Origin: Clostridiales bacterium UBA4039 | GTDB taxonomy: Bacteria; Bacillota; Clostridia; Lachnospirales; Vallitaleaceae | Assembly (NCBI GenBank): GCA_002382805.1 | Contig: DGAD01000012.1 | Span: 1 to 29,594, forward strand | Length of the DNA stretch: 29,594 nt | Direction of reading: 5' to 3' | Shown here: piece after piece, positions 1 through 8,499 of the stretch | Numbering within the stretch: the first letter of the stretch is position 1 | Layout of the letters: each line of letters opens with the position of its first letter | Notes under the pieces: generated by a model | Databases searched by the model: none | What the model saw: only the letters and a program-made list of their open reading frames with translations | What the model was told of the DNA's origin: nothing | Program-made: the position numbers and the translations under genes

Positions 1-35
1 TTAGTGCGACAGCCCCTTTTTGATATTTATAGAGG

Positions 36-65
36 TTGGACAGCAGACAAACTTCCAAGTATAAT
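36..65 (+). promoter_or_regulatory. Candidate sigma-A promoter for the sensor operon
   Basis: TTGGAC at 36-41 and a perfect TATAAT at 60-65 are separated by 18 bp, about 35 bp ahead of the response-regulator start. The -35 box is poor and the -10 box is good. Nothing else is convincing in bases 1-100: all three plus-strand frames contain stops here, so I see no certain end of an upstream gene. Confidence 0.4.
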
Positions 66-100
66 TATGTATAGTATAAAAAAATCAAGTGGGGTAAGAT

Positions 101-1654
101 ATGGCATATACAGTGATTTTAGTTGATGATGAAGATGAAGTGCGTGGACGTATCGGATCAAAAATTGAAGAAGTTGAGGCTTTTGAAATAATTGGGACAG
201 CATCCAATGGCTATGACGCGTTGGATTTATTAGATGAGATGACACCGGATGTGATTATTACAGATATTAAAATGCCTTACGTCGATGGTATTGAACTAAC
301 ACGAAGTATAAAAGAAAGGTATCCGACGGTAAAAGTTGCAATCATATCTGGTTACGATGATTATAGCTATCTTAAAGAAGCGATTAATCTTGATGTTGCC
401 GCTTATTTATCCAAGCCGATTTCAACAGAAAACATTCAGATATTTTTAGCAAAAATAAAAGAAAAACTCGATGAAGAAAAGGCGCAAGTCAAACGAAAAG
501 AAGAAATTGAAATGACACAAATTCGCACGCGTGTACTTAAACTATTACTTACGGAAGAAGATTTAAGCCATATAGAGCACTATTCACTCGAAGAATTAGG
601 CATTAACGTATCGAGTGAGTTTGTCTTGGTCTCTAGCGAAATTAAAAATAGCGATGGGGATATTGTGGCAATAGAGAAGAAAAAAAATCAGTGTTCCTTA
701 TTAACGTATGATTTAATATCCGAGGTGTTTACAACCTATCATTTTGTTTTTGGCAAAAAAATTATCAGTATTATAGAAGCAAAAGGAGAAGCCTTTGAGA
801 AGGAGCTCGATAGCTTATTATACAAAATATATAATTATCTACGAAAATATTTGAACGTAGAGATAGCCATTGCTGTTAGTGCCAAAGCCCCATTTAAAAA
901 TCTCTCAGCTCTATATAAACAGTCAAAAAGAGCGCTGGAAGAGAGTGAGATTACAGATAGAATTCCCATCAATTACTATGAAAAGCTGGAAAAATCTTCG
1001 GAAAAACTTTTTTTGGATTTAGAAGATGTTATTGAGTTTAAAAAAAATATGCGGTATATGGATGAAAAACTGTTTGTAGAGTATACAAAACAGTGTGCAA
1101 AAAAAATAAATGAGGATAGCCGTTATGATATTTTTGGAATCGTCATGACCCTAAGTGGACTGTTATTAGAATATGCAAATGCGGTTGAAGTAAACATTAG
1201 TGAAGCCTTGGATATTAATCGTATCAAAACCTATATTGATGATCGCAATATTGATGGTTTTATGAAGTTGATTGTTCAACTAACAGCCCAAATCAAGTGT
1301 GATGTCATCTCACGTAAGACAACTAAATCCAACGAGATTTTGACCAATATCCTTGATTATATTGAAAATGAATTTAATAATCCACAGATGAGTATGGACT
1401 TGGTTTGTGAAAAGTTTCATATTAGCGTCTCATACTTAAGCACATTGTTTAAAAAAGAAACAGACACTACCTTTAATAAATACCTTGTCAGTAAACGTAT
1501 TGACCATGCAAAGCATCTGCTAGCCACAACAGAAGACAAAATGGTAATGATTGCAGAACAATGTGGGTATAAAGATGTGTATTATTTTAGCCATAGTTTT
1601 AAGCGGGTGACAGGAAGCACCCCCCGAAGATATAGAAAATCTCAAGAGGTATAA
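101..1654 (+). CDS. YesN-type response regulator, receiver plus AraC HTH
   Basis: This is a 517-residue cytoplasmic response regulator. The receiver domain (about residues 3-120) has the acidic pair D9-D10, the probable phosphoacceptor D55 in VIITDIKMP, and K105 in the SKP motif. A long middle region follows, then an AraC-type double helix-turn-helix at about 411-517, ending in the usual GSTPRRYRK stretch. The architecture and length match the YesN family, which pairs with YesM-type kinases to control sugar transport operons. The start follows a GTGGGG-containing leader. The kinase gene begins 5 bp after the stop codon, so the two are almost certainly co-transcribed. The most likely target is the mgl operon downstream, inferred from position. 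The domain assignment is firm; the target is not shown by sequence. Confidence 0.93.
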   Translation: MAYTVILVDDEDEVRGRIGSKIEEVEAFEIIGTASNGYDALDLLDEMTPDVIITDIKMPYVDGIELTRSIKERYPTVKVAIISGYDDYSYLKEAINLDVAAYLSKPISTENIQIFLAKIKEKLDEEKAQVKRKEEIEMTQIRTRVLKLLLTEEDLSHIEHYSLEELGINVSSEFVLVSSEIKNSDGDIVAIEKKKNQCSLLTYDLISEVFTTYHFVFGKKIISIIEAKGEAFEKELDSLLYKIYNYLRKYLNVEIAIAVSAKAPFKNLSALYKQSKRALEESEITDRIPINYYEKLEKSSEKLFLDLEDVIEFKKNMRYMDEKLFVEYTKQCAKKINEDSRYDIFGIVMTLSGLLLEYANAVEVNISEALDINRIKTYIDDRNIDGFMKLIVQLTAQIKCDVISRKTTKSNEILTNILDYIENEFNNPQMSMDLVCEKFHISVSYLSTLFKKETDTTFNKYLVSKRIDHAKHLLATTEDKMVMIAEQCGYKDVYYFSHSFKRVTGSTPRRYRKSQEV

Positions 1655-1659
1655 TACAT

Positions 1660-3390
1660 ATGAAAATTAAAGAATTTTCCATACGTACAACAATCATTAC
1701 AACCATATCGATCATATTAGTCATAGCGGTGTGTTTGTCTGTATTTATTATCTTTAATATCATTACATCAAAGACCAAAGCATTAGTTTATGATCAAGCC
1801 AGTGAAATTAATAAGCAAATTGTTCTCAATTATGAAAATTATACCAACGGGGTTAAAGATATTATGACCCGCATACAAAAACGTGTAATTATGATCGACG
1901 CTAAGAATGAGTATGCTACATTACGCGAGTTTTTTCTAAACTTAGAGGAAATTGAGCCGGATATAGAAGCTATAGCATTATTTAATAATTCCGGTGAAGT
2001 TATTGTCTCAACCCAGACCATTGGAAAAGAAAGTAAAGAAATTGCTGTAAAAAACTGGTTTCGAAATGCTATTTACGAAGATGATATTATTCATTTTAGT
2101 GCACCTCATGAACAGGATATTTTTGAAATACAAATCGATGAGGTGATTACTGCGTCAAAAGAAATTAAATATGTAGATGAAGGTATGACGAAAAATGGTG
2201 TATTGCTTATTGATATGAACTTTGAAAGTCTGGACTCCTTATCAAAGATTACGAATCTAGGCGAGACCGGGCATATACTTATCGTTGATGACAATGAGAA
2301 TCTCATCTATTCTTCAGACAGGCAAAACCATAATACAAAAAGTAAAAGTTATGCATTGATAAAAGAAAAAATATTTGGACGTGCTACGGCGACGATTAAT
2401 GGGACAAATATGGCGATGAACATTAATACCATTAGTTCAACAAGGTGGAGAATCGCAACATTTCAAAACATTGATTCAGTTAATGACGGAATGAATCAAG
2501 CACTTTTGACAGTGGTTGGACTGGGGATTGTTGCTATTATTAGTACAATTTTAATTGCTTCTTTTGTCGCTAGAAAAATAACAGATCCACTTACAAAGCT
2601 GGACAATGCGATTATCGATTTTCAACAGGGAAAATACACGACCAAAGTTGCTATTGAAGGACAAAAAGAAGTCAAGATTGTCAGTCAGGGGTTTAATGAT
2701 ATGATTGATGAAATACAACGCCTTATGGATGAAGTGGTCAAAGAGCAAGAAGGAAAGCGCCATACAGAAATCAGCGTTTTACAAAATCAAATCAATCCGC
2801 ATTTTCTATACAATACGTTGGATTGTATTATTTGGTTGGCAGAAAAAAAGCGCAATGATGACCTAGTTAGTACAGTGAATGCGCTATCGACATATTTTAG
2901 AGTAAGCCTTTCTAAAGGGAAACAGTTTATTCCCATATCGGAAGAATTAAAGCATATTGAAAGTTATATGCTCATCCAGACGATGCGTTATAATGACATA
3001 TTTGAATATACTATTACTTGTGAAGCACAACTTGAAAAATTAAAGATCATGAAGCTACTACTCCAGCCCCTGGTAGAAAATGCAATCTATCATGGTATTG
3101 ACAAAGATGAGGACGATGGCTATATCCATGTCAATATTTATGAACAAAATGAAAATGTATTTCTTAGTGTAACGAACAATGGATATGGCATCAGTGCGTC
3201 TAAAATTCAAGAAATCTATAAAGGAATGGAAGAAGGAAATGCTAAAGGCAGTATTGGGATGAAAAATGTATATCAGCGCATCAAACTTTTTTATGGTGAT
3301 CAAGCACGCATACATATTGAAAGTGAATTGGATGAAAGTACAACCATAAGCATTATCATTGCAAAGGCAAAGTTGGAGGAACAAGAATGA
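1660..3390 (+). CDS. YesM/LytS-type sensor histidine kinase
   Basis: This 576-residue membrane kinase has transmembrane segments at about 10-35 and 281-303. They flank a roughly 245-residue extracellular sensory region of Cache-like size. A HAMP linker (about 304-357) and a coiled segment lead into the His_kinase domain with NPHFLYNTLD, phosphoacceptor H381. The ATPase domain has the N-box LVENAIYHG (N474) and a G2-type box at 530-541. The G1 box reads VTNNGYGI, with Asn where many kinases have Asp; as I recall this is common in the family and need not mean inactivity. AAGAGGT precedes the start. The stop overlaps the next gene in an ATGA arrangement, so this kinase is translationally coupled to the binding-protein gene, its likely sensing partner. 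Confidence 0.93.
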   Translation: MKIKEFSIRTTIITTISIILVIAVCLSVFIIFNIITSKTKALVYDQASEINKQIVLNYENYTNGVKDIMTRIQKRVIMIDAKNEYATLREFFLNLEEIEPDIEAIALFNNSGEVIVSTQTIGKESKEIAVKNWFRNAIYEDDIIHFSAPHEQDIFEIQIDEVITASKEIKYVDEGMTKNGVLLIDMNFESLDSLSKITNLGETGHILIVDDNENLIYSSDRQNHNTKSKSYALIKEKIFGRATATINGTNMAMNINTISSTRWRIATFQNIDSVNDGMNQALLTVVGLGIVAIISTILIASFVARKITDPLTKLDNAIIDFQQGKYTTKVAIEGQKEVKIVSQGFNDMIDEIQRLMDEVVKEQEGKRHTEISVLQNQINPHFLYNTLDCIIWLAEKKRNDDLVSTVNALSTYFRVSLSKGKQFIPISEELKHIESYMLIQTMRYNDIFEYTITCEAQLEKLKIMKLLLQPLVENAIYHGIDKDEDDGYIHVNIYEQNENVFLSVTNNGYGISASKIQEIYKGMEEGNAKGSIGMKNVYQRIKLFYGDQARIHIESELDESTTISIIIAKAKLEEQE

Positions 3391-4391
3391 AAAAAATCAT
3401 GTTAGTTGTAGCCCTATTCGTATGTAGCATAACCCTTGTTGGATGTGAAAAAGGCGAGACAGAAGTTGCCGTATTACTTTATGATAATAGTGATCCGTTT
3501 ATTTATTCTGTGGGACAATATTTACAAGAATATCAAAACGATGAAATAAACATCCGAATTTATGATAGTAAAAAATCGCAAATTGTACAAAATGAAATCG
3601 CAGAACAACTATATGATGAAGGGATAGACCTTTTAATCATCAATCCGGTTGAACGTTTAAGTTCATATATTTTTGTGGAAAAATCCATCCAGGAAGATGT
3701 GCCTATTATCTTTTTTAACCGAGAGCCCTTAAAAGAAGACCTTGATGCCATGGATGATGTCTATTATGTCGGAGCCAATGCGACAGAATCAGGTGCCATG
3801 CAGGCGGAAATGATTGCTGAAGCCTTTGGGGGCTCGACAGAGAATCTTAATGCGTATGATACCAATGGGGATAATATTATTCAATGTGTTATCTTCAAGG
3901 GAGAGCAGGGACATCAGGATGCGGAAGAGCGAACGACAGTTGTCATTGATGCACTTGAACGTGAGGGATATCAAGTTGAAGTATTAATGACCCAAGTGGC
4001 AAATTGGAATGAAAATGAAGCCTACCGGGACATGGAAGAAATCATGCTTCAATATGGGGACGCCATAGAATTACTTATTTCAAATAACGATGCCATGGCT
4101 ATCGGAGCGACAAAATACTTAATGGATAATGGATACTTTGGACAGCAGATGCGCGGGACGGTTATCGAAGTCCCTTTTGTCATTGTCGGAATTGATGGAT
4201 TAAGTGAAGCGATTGACTTTATCAAAAATGGCTATATGTATGGAACAATTCTTAATGACGGGAATAATATGGCTAATGCAATCTTGGAACTCACAGAATA
4301 TATTATTGAAAATCCTGAAAAAAAACTGAATTATAATCTTGAGGACGATAAGTATATATGGATTCCGTATAAAAACTTTGTCTTTGATTGA
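3387..4391 (+). CDS. MglB-like sugar-binding lipoprotein, probable sensor subunit
   Basis: This is a 334-residue lipoprotein of the periplasmic-binding-protein type I fold. The signal peptide ends in the lipobox LVGC, giving lipidated C20. It closely resembles galactose/glucose-binding MglB. It keeps the calcium loop DTNGDNIIQ (158-166), GHQDAEER (H176, D178, R182), W207, NNDAMA (233-238), D270 in GIDG and N290 in LND. Galactose, glucose or a relative is therefore the likely ligand. Two differences from the transport paralogue at 4569 stand out. Only about six residues link the lipid cysteine to the folded domain, and there are about 12 extra residues around 251-262. GGAGGA lies 6 bp before the ATG, which overlaps the kinase stop. 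The position suggests a sensing role, as with XylFII in the XylFII-LytS/YesN xylose system; that role is inferred. Confidence 0.9.
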   Translation: MKKIMLVVALFVCSITLVGCEKGETEVAVLLYDNSDPFIYSVGQYLQEYQNDEINIRIYDSKKSQIVQNEIAEQLYDEGIDLLIINPVERLSSYIFVEKSIQEDVPIIFFNREPLKEDLDAMDDVYYVGANATESGAMQAEMIAEAFGGSTENLNAYDTNGDNIIQCVIFKGEQGHQDAEERTTVVIDALEREGYQVEVLMTQVANWNENEAYRDMEEIMLQYGDAIELLISNNDAMAIGATKYLMDNGYFGQQMRGTVIEVPFVIVGIDGLSEAIDFIKNGYMYGTILNDGNNMANAILELTEYIIENPEKKLNYNLEDDKYIWIPYKNFVFD

Positions 4392-4568
4392 ATAAATGTA
4401 TGCAAAAAAACCAAACTGTGTAAGAAAACACAAAAAGGACTGTGAAAATTCACATTTTCTTAAAAAAACCATATGATATACTAAAAAACGTAGTAGATAG
4501 CACAAAAAATTGTGCAAAATAACAAAATATCATATAAGTGTATATAATACACGGGGAAGGAAGAGAAA
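4392..4568 (+). promoter_or_regulatory. mgl control region with several palindromes
   Basis: The 177-bp gap before mglB is very AT-rich and dense in symmetry. There is TGTGT-N6-ACACA at 4417-4432, TGTGAA-AA-TTCACA at 4441-4454 and GCACAA-AAAA-TTGTGC at 4500-4515. An outer pair, ATATGATAT (4471-4479) and ATATCATAT (4527-4535), encloses the third palindrome. ACTGTG also recurs directly at 4415 and 4439. A perfect TATAAT lies at 4543-4548, with no good -35 box at 17-18 bp, as expected for an activator-dependent promoter. AAGGAAG then precedes the mglB start. I read this as the binding region for the response regulator at 101 and perhaps a second factor. The symmetry is visible; the binding protein is inferred. 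Confidence 0.55.
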
Positions 4569-5654
4569 ATGAAAAAATTATTAAGTATGATTCTTGTATT
4601 AGTGATGGTTTTATCTTTAGCAGCATGTTCAAGTGATGAAGCAGCTGATGACACAACGACAAATGACAATACGTCAACCAATCAAGAGGCTTCAAGTGAT
4701 GAGACTGAACAAGACAGCTCTGAAATGAAAGAAATAACTATTGGAGCGAATATCTATAACTTTGCGGATAACTTTATGAATGGTGTTGTATCGCCAGCAT
4801 TAAAAGAGCACGCAGGCGCAGCAGGCATTACCATTAATATTGTTGACTCAGAGAATCAACAAAATAAATTAAATGACCAGGTAGATATCTTCATCGGTCA
4901 AGGCGTAGATATTTTGGCAATTAACTTAGTGGATCCGGCATCTGCAGGAACAATTATTCAAAAAGCAAAAGATGCGGATATTCCTTTGATTCTTTTTAAC
5001 AAAGAAGCAACAGAAGAAGGCATTATGGATACATATGACAAAGTATGGTATGTAGGAACAGCTTCAAAAGACGCCGGAATTATTCAAGGTGAAATGATGG
5101 TTTCGGACTGGCAAGCAAACCCAGAGTGGGATAAAAATGGTGATGGAACGGTTCAATACGTTTTATTAAAAGGAGAACCAGGACATCCAGATGCTGAAGC
5201 AAGAACAGAATATTCTGTAAAAGCATTTGAGGAAGCAGGTATTGCGGTAGAAGAACTTGCAATGCAACCAGATCCAAAGTGGTCAACGGATGGTGGTTAT
5301 GACAAGATGACAACATGGTTAGCATCTTATGGCGATAGCATTGAATTAGTTATCTGTAACAACGATGGAATGGCATTTGGTGCGATTAATGCCATGAAAG
5401 AACAAGGGGTAGAGATTCCTGTATATGGTGTTGATGCGCTTGCGCAAGCACTTAACCACGTTGCAGATGATGAAATGAATGGTACTGTTCTTAATGATGG
5501 TAACAACCAAGCAAAAGCTGTTATCGATTTAGCGGCAAATATTGCAAACGGTAAGGATCCTATTGCAGATACAGAGTGGACACTTGATGAAGTCAAAGCG
5601 GTTCGTGTTCCTTATGTTGCAGTAACAAAAGATAATTATCAAGACTTTCAATAA
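4569..5654 (+). CDS. mglB: Galactose/glucose-binding lipoprotein of Mgl importer
   Basis: This 361-residue lipoprotein captures galactose, glucose or methyl-galactoside outside the membrane and delivers it to MglAC. The signal peptide ends in LAAC (C20). A Ser/Thr/Asp/Glu-rich tether of about 33 residues precedes the folded domain. It matches E. coli MglB at the sugar contacts: DNF near 67-69, N144 in FNKE, H206, D208 and R212 in GEPGHPDAEAR, W238, NNDGMA (264-269), D289 in GVDAL and N309 in LND. The calcium loop DKNGDGTVQ (188-196) is complete. It is the first gene of the transporter block and is followed by a stem-loop that probably keeps its transcript more abundant than mglAC. Exact sugar preference cannot be read from the sequence. 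Confidence 0.95.
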   Translation: MKKLLSMILVLVMVLSLAACSSDEAADDTTTNDNTSTNQEASSDETEQDSSEMKEITIGANIYNFADNFMNGVVSPALKEHAGAAGITINIVDSENQQNKLNDQVDIFIGQGVDILAINLVDPASAGTIIQKAKDADIPLILFNKEATEEGIMDTYDKVWYVGTASKDAGIIQGEMMVSDWQANPEWDKNGDGTVQYVLLKGEPGHPDAEARTEYSVKAFEEAGIAVEELAMQPDPKWSTDGGYDKMTTWLASYGDSIELVICNNDGMAFGAINAMKEQGVEIPVYGVDALAQALNHVADDEMNGTVLNDGNNQAKAVIDLAANIANGKDPIADTEWTLDEVKAVRVPYVAVTKDNYQDFQ

Positions 5655-5681
5655 ATAATTATACGAAGTGTGAATATATGC

Positions 5682-5704
5682 GCCAATGCCGATAAGGCAT
5701 TGGT
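5682..5704 (+). other. Intercistronic stem-loop between mglB and mglA
   Basis: CCAATGCC (5683-5690) and GGCATTGG (5696-5703) form a perfect 8-bp stem with a GATAA loop. No run of T follows, so it is not a strong terminator. Such hairpins after a binding-protein gene usually protect the upstream mRNA from 3' decay or cause partial termination, giving more binding protein than ATPase and permease. Confidence 0.6.
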
Positions 5705-5763
5705 AGCATTTTGTAAAAAAGATGCATAGTCTGTAACAATATAGTCTAAGGTTAGGTGAAAAA

Positions 5764-7266
5764 ATGGACAAGCAAAGTATATTATCAATTGAAAATGTAT
5801 CTAAATCTTTTTCGGGTGTAAAAGTATTAGATAAAATATGTCTTGAGGTTAAGCCCGGGACTGTACATTCATTAATGGGTGAGAATGGTGCAGGAAAATC
5901 AACGTTAATGAAATGCCTGTTCGGAATATATAAGCAGGATGAAGGTACTTTTTATCTAAAAGGAAACCAAGTGAATTTTACTGATCCAAAACACGCATTG
6001 GAAAATGGTGTTTCGATGGTACATCAAGAGCTAAACCAAGTTATTGCACGAACAGTCAGTGAAAATATTTGGTTGGGAAGATATCCTACCAAAAGAGGGT
6101 TTATTGATGAGAAAAAGATGTATGAAGATACCAAAGCCCTTTTTGATCGAATCAAAATTAATGATATTGACCCGGATACAAGGCTCAGTGAGCTGTCCGT
6201 ATCCAAGCGTCAGATGGTTGAGATTGTCAAAGCCATAAGCTATGATGCGAACGTTATTGTATTAGACGAGCCTACCAGCTCACTCACAGAACAAGAAGTT
6301 AACAAGTTATTTGAAATTATTGCAACACTCAAAGAACAAGGATGTGGAATCATCTATATTTCACATAAAATGGATGAGATATTTGCTATATCTGATGAAG
6401 TTACTGTATTACGAGATGGTCAATATATTGGAACCAAAAATATTGAAGAATTGGATATGGATAAGATAATAAACATGATGGTCGGTCGTGACCTCAGCCA
6501 CCGTTTTCCACCGGTTACAAACGTACCCGGAGAAGTGAAGATGGAGGTTAAGAAATTAAAAACGAGGTATGAGCCCAAGGTCTATGATGCAAGTTTTGAA
6601 CTTCGAAAAGGTGAGATACTTGGAATCTATGGTCTAGTGGGTGCAAGGCGTACCGAATTGTTGGAAGCTATTTTTGGTCTGCGAACGATTGAAAGTGGAG
6701 AAATCTTTGTTGACGGAAAACCCTTAAACAATTCAAGTCCGCATAAGACTATTGAAAGCAAGTTGGCCCTGGTTACCGAAGAACGTAGAGCAACGGGAAT
6801 CTTTGATATAGCCAATATTCGCTTTAATACCTGTAGTGCCCATATTCGAAGCTATGTTGGAAAATTTGGCTTACTTAGCGAAAAGAAAATGTTCAAAGAT
6901 ACAGATGAACAAATTAAAAACATGAGCATTAAAACCTTTAGTCAAGAATCGTTGATTCGTGAACTTAGCGGAGGAAATCAACAGAAGGTTATTATCGGAA
7001 GATGGCTGGTTACGGAACCGGATATTTTGCTACTGGACGAACCAACACGAGGTATTGATGTTGGAGCGAAGTATGATATTTACAATTTGATGATTGAGTT
7101 AGCCAATAAAGGGAAGTCAATTATCATGGTATCTTCAGAGATGCCAGAACTTCTCGGTGTAACTAATCGAATCATGATTATGAGTCGAGGGTATGTGGCA
7201 GGCATTGTGGATACAAAAGAAGCGGCTCAAAATGATTTGTTGAAGCTATCAGCAAAATTTTTATAG
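5764..7266 (+). CDS. mglA: Galactose/methyl-galactoside importer ATPase MglA
   Basis: This 500-residue cytoplasmic protein has two fused ABC ATPase halves and powers sugar import through MglC. The first half has Walker A GENGAGKST (39-47), Q-loop region MVHQELN, signature LSVSKRQ and Walker B VIVLDEPTSS. The second half has the degenerate Walker A GLVGARRTEL typical of the family, the signature LSGGNQQK and Walker B LLLDEPTRGIDVG. Length and motifs agree with E. coli MglA throughout, including MVHQELN, LGRYPTK, VTEERR and SSEMPELLG. AGGTGA lies 4 bp before the ATG. mglC starts 15 bp after its stop, so the two are co-transcribed. Confidence 0.96.
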   Translation: MDKQSILSIENVSKSFSGVKVLDKICLEVKPGTVHSLMGENGAGKSTLMKCLFGIYKQDEGTFYLKGNQVNFTDPKHALENGVSMVHQELNQVIARTVSENIWLGRYPTKRGFIDEKKMYEDTKALFDRIKINDIDPDTRLSELSVSKRQMVEIVKAISYDANVIVLDEPTSSLTEQEVNKLFEIIATLKEQGCGIIYISHKMDEIFAISDEVTVLRDGQYIGTKNIEELDMDKIINMMVGRDLSHRFPPVTNVPGEVKMEVKKLKTRYEPKVYDASFELRKGEILGIYGLVGARRTELLEAIFGLRTIESGEIFVDGKPLNNSSPHKTIESKLALVTEERRATGIFDIANIRFNTCSAHIRSYVGKFGLLSEKKMFKDTDEQIKNMSIKTFSQESLIRELSGGNQQKVIIGRWLVTEPDILLLDEPTRGIDVGAKYDIYNLMIELANKGKSIIMVSSEMPELLGVTNRIMIMSRGYVAGIVDTKEAAQNDLLKLSAKFL

Positions 7267-7281
7267 TAGGGTGGTTATGAT

Positions 7282-8376
7282 ATGAATTTTACAAAAAGAG
7301 TAAATACCAGAATTGAACGATTTAAAAAAATGAGTGGTCGCGATTGGTTGAACTTCTTGATTAACAATGCAATATACTTGGTAATGACCGTTCTGATTGC
7401 CATTGTTATTGTTCGTGAACCCAATTTCTTATCGATTAGTACATTAATTAACGTATTAAGTCAATCATCAGTTAAGCTTATTTTAGCCTTTGGGGTTGGA
7501 GGGATTATTATCCTTCAAGGTACCGACTTGTCCCTTGGACGCTCTGTTGGTTTTGCCATGGTTATCTCGGCTTCTCTTTTACAAGCAACAAATTATGCAT
7601 CAAGATTTTATCCAGAGCTTTGGTTAACAAATACGCATGTTGTCGTGCGTCTTGCCATTCCACTATTGATTGCAATGGCTGTGTGTGCTGTGTTTAGTAT
7701 TATCAACGGTTTAGTTGCTGCGATATTTAAGGTGCATCCATTTATTGTTACCTTAGGAATGAGCGTTTTCCTATATGGAGTATTAACACTTTACTATAAC
7801 TCGCCAGAACAAGGTGGACAGCCGATTGGAGGCTTGGATAAAGCGTATTCAGGCTTTGTACAAGGACGTATTACATCCCTTGGTCCCATCGAATTTACCG
7901 GAGGATTTTATATTCCATGGTTGGTCATCTATGCGATTATTGTCAGTGTGATTGTATGGATTTTATGGAACAAAACCGTTTTTGGTAAGAATATGTTTGC
8001 AGTCGGTGGTAATCCGGAAGCTGCGGCTGTGTCTGGTGTTAACGTTGTTAAGACATTTGTACTTGTATATATGTTAGCCGGTGCGCTCTATGGATTAGGT
8101 GGTTTCTTAGAAGCTGGTCGAATTGGAAGTGCCAATAACAGTTCAGGATTTAACTATGAGCTTGATGCAATCGCGGCCTGTGTTGTTGGTGGGATTTCTT
8201 TTAGTGGTGGTGTCGGTAAAGTATCTGGAGCCATTGCCGGGGTATTACTGTTTACCGTTATGAGTTATGGAATGATTTTTGCCAATATTTCCTTCGAATA
8301 CCAAAACATTATCAAAGGTTTTATCATTGTCTTTGCGGTAGCCCTTGATACACGAAAATACCTTAAGAAAACTTGA
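7282..8376 (+). CDS. mglC: Galactose/methyl-galactoside importer permease MglC
   Basis: This 364-residue polytopic permease of the BPD_transp_2 (CUT2) family forms the membrane channel for the MglB/MglA system. Hydrophobic segments occur throughout. Family motifs include GTDLSLGRSVG near the N-terminal third, NGLVAAIFKVHPFIVTLGM, FAVGGNPEAAAVSGVNV, and the C-terminal DAIAACVVGGISFSGGVG. It is about 28 residues longer than E. coli MglC, with the extra length mainly in a basic N-terminal extension before the first membrane helix. It is the last gene of the operon; a strong terminator begins about 30 bp after the stop codon. Confidence 0.95.
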   Translation: MNFTKRVNTRIERFKKMSGRDWLNFLINNAIYLVMTVLIAIVIVREPNFLSISTLINVLSQSSVKLILAFGVGGIIILQGTDLSLGRSVGFAMVISASLLQATNYASRFYPELWLTNTHVVVRLAIPLLIAMAVCAVFSIINGLVAAIFKVHPFIVTLGMSVFLYGVLTLYYNSPEQGGQPIGGLDKAYSGFVQGRITSLGPIEFTGGFYIPWLVIYAIIVSVIVWILWNKTVFGKNMFAVGGNPEAAAVSGVNVVKTFVLVYMLAGALYGLGGFLEAGRIGSANNSSGFNYELDAIAACVVGGISFSGGVGKVSGAIAGVLLFTVMSYGMIFANISFEYQNIIKGFIIVFAVALDTRKYLKKT

Positions 8377-8406
8377 TCATCTTATAGAAATTAAGTGTAT
8401 GATTTA

Positions 8407-8439
8407 TAAAAATCGCCCGAATTATCGGGCGATTTTTTT
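8407..8439 (+). terminator. Rho-independent terminator of mgl operon
   Basis: ATCGCCCGA (8412-8420) and TCGGGCGAT (8425-8433) form a perfect GC-rich stem with an ATTA loop. Flanking A/T pairs extend the stem, and a run of T reaches 8439. Stem strength and T-tract are both good. Confidence 0.93.
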
Positions 8440-8445
8440 GCAATT

Positions 8446-8475
8446 TTAAGACGTGTGTGTGATAATATCTATAAT
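8446..8475 (+). promoter_or_regulatory. Candidate promoter for nucleotidyltransferase-fold gene
   Basis: TTAAGA at 8446-8451 and TATAAT at 8470-8475 are separated by 18 bp. They lie just after the mgl terminator and 25 bp before the first possible start codon. Confidence 0.5.
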
Positions 8476-8499
8476 TAACAATCAAAAGCCGAGGAAAGT

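Noticed and set aside
1..100. End of an upstream gene
   Set aside because: All three plus-strand frames carry stops within the first part and no recognisable protein tail is visible.
4441..4454. TGTGAAAATTCACA resembling a CRP site
   Set aside because: CRP half-sites TGTGA and TCACA need a 6-bp spacer; here it is 4 bp, and Clostridia normally use CcpA rather than cAMP-CRP for sugar control.
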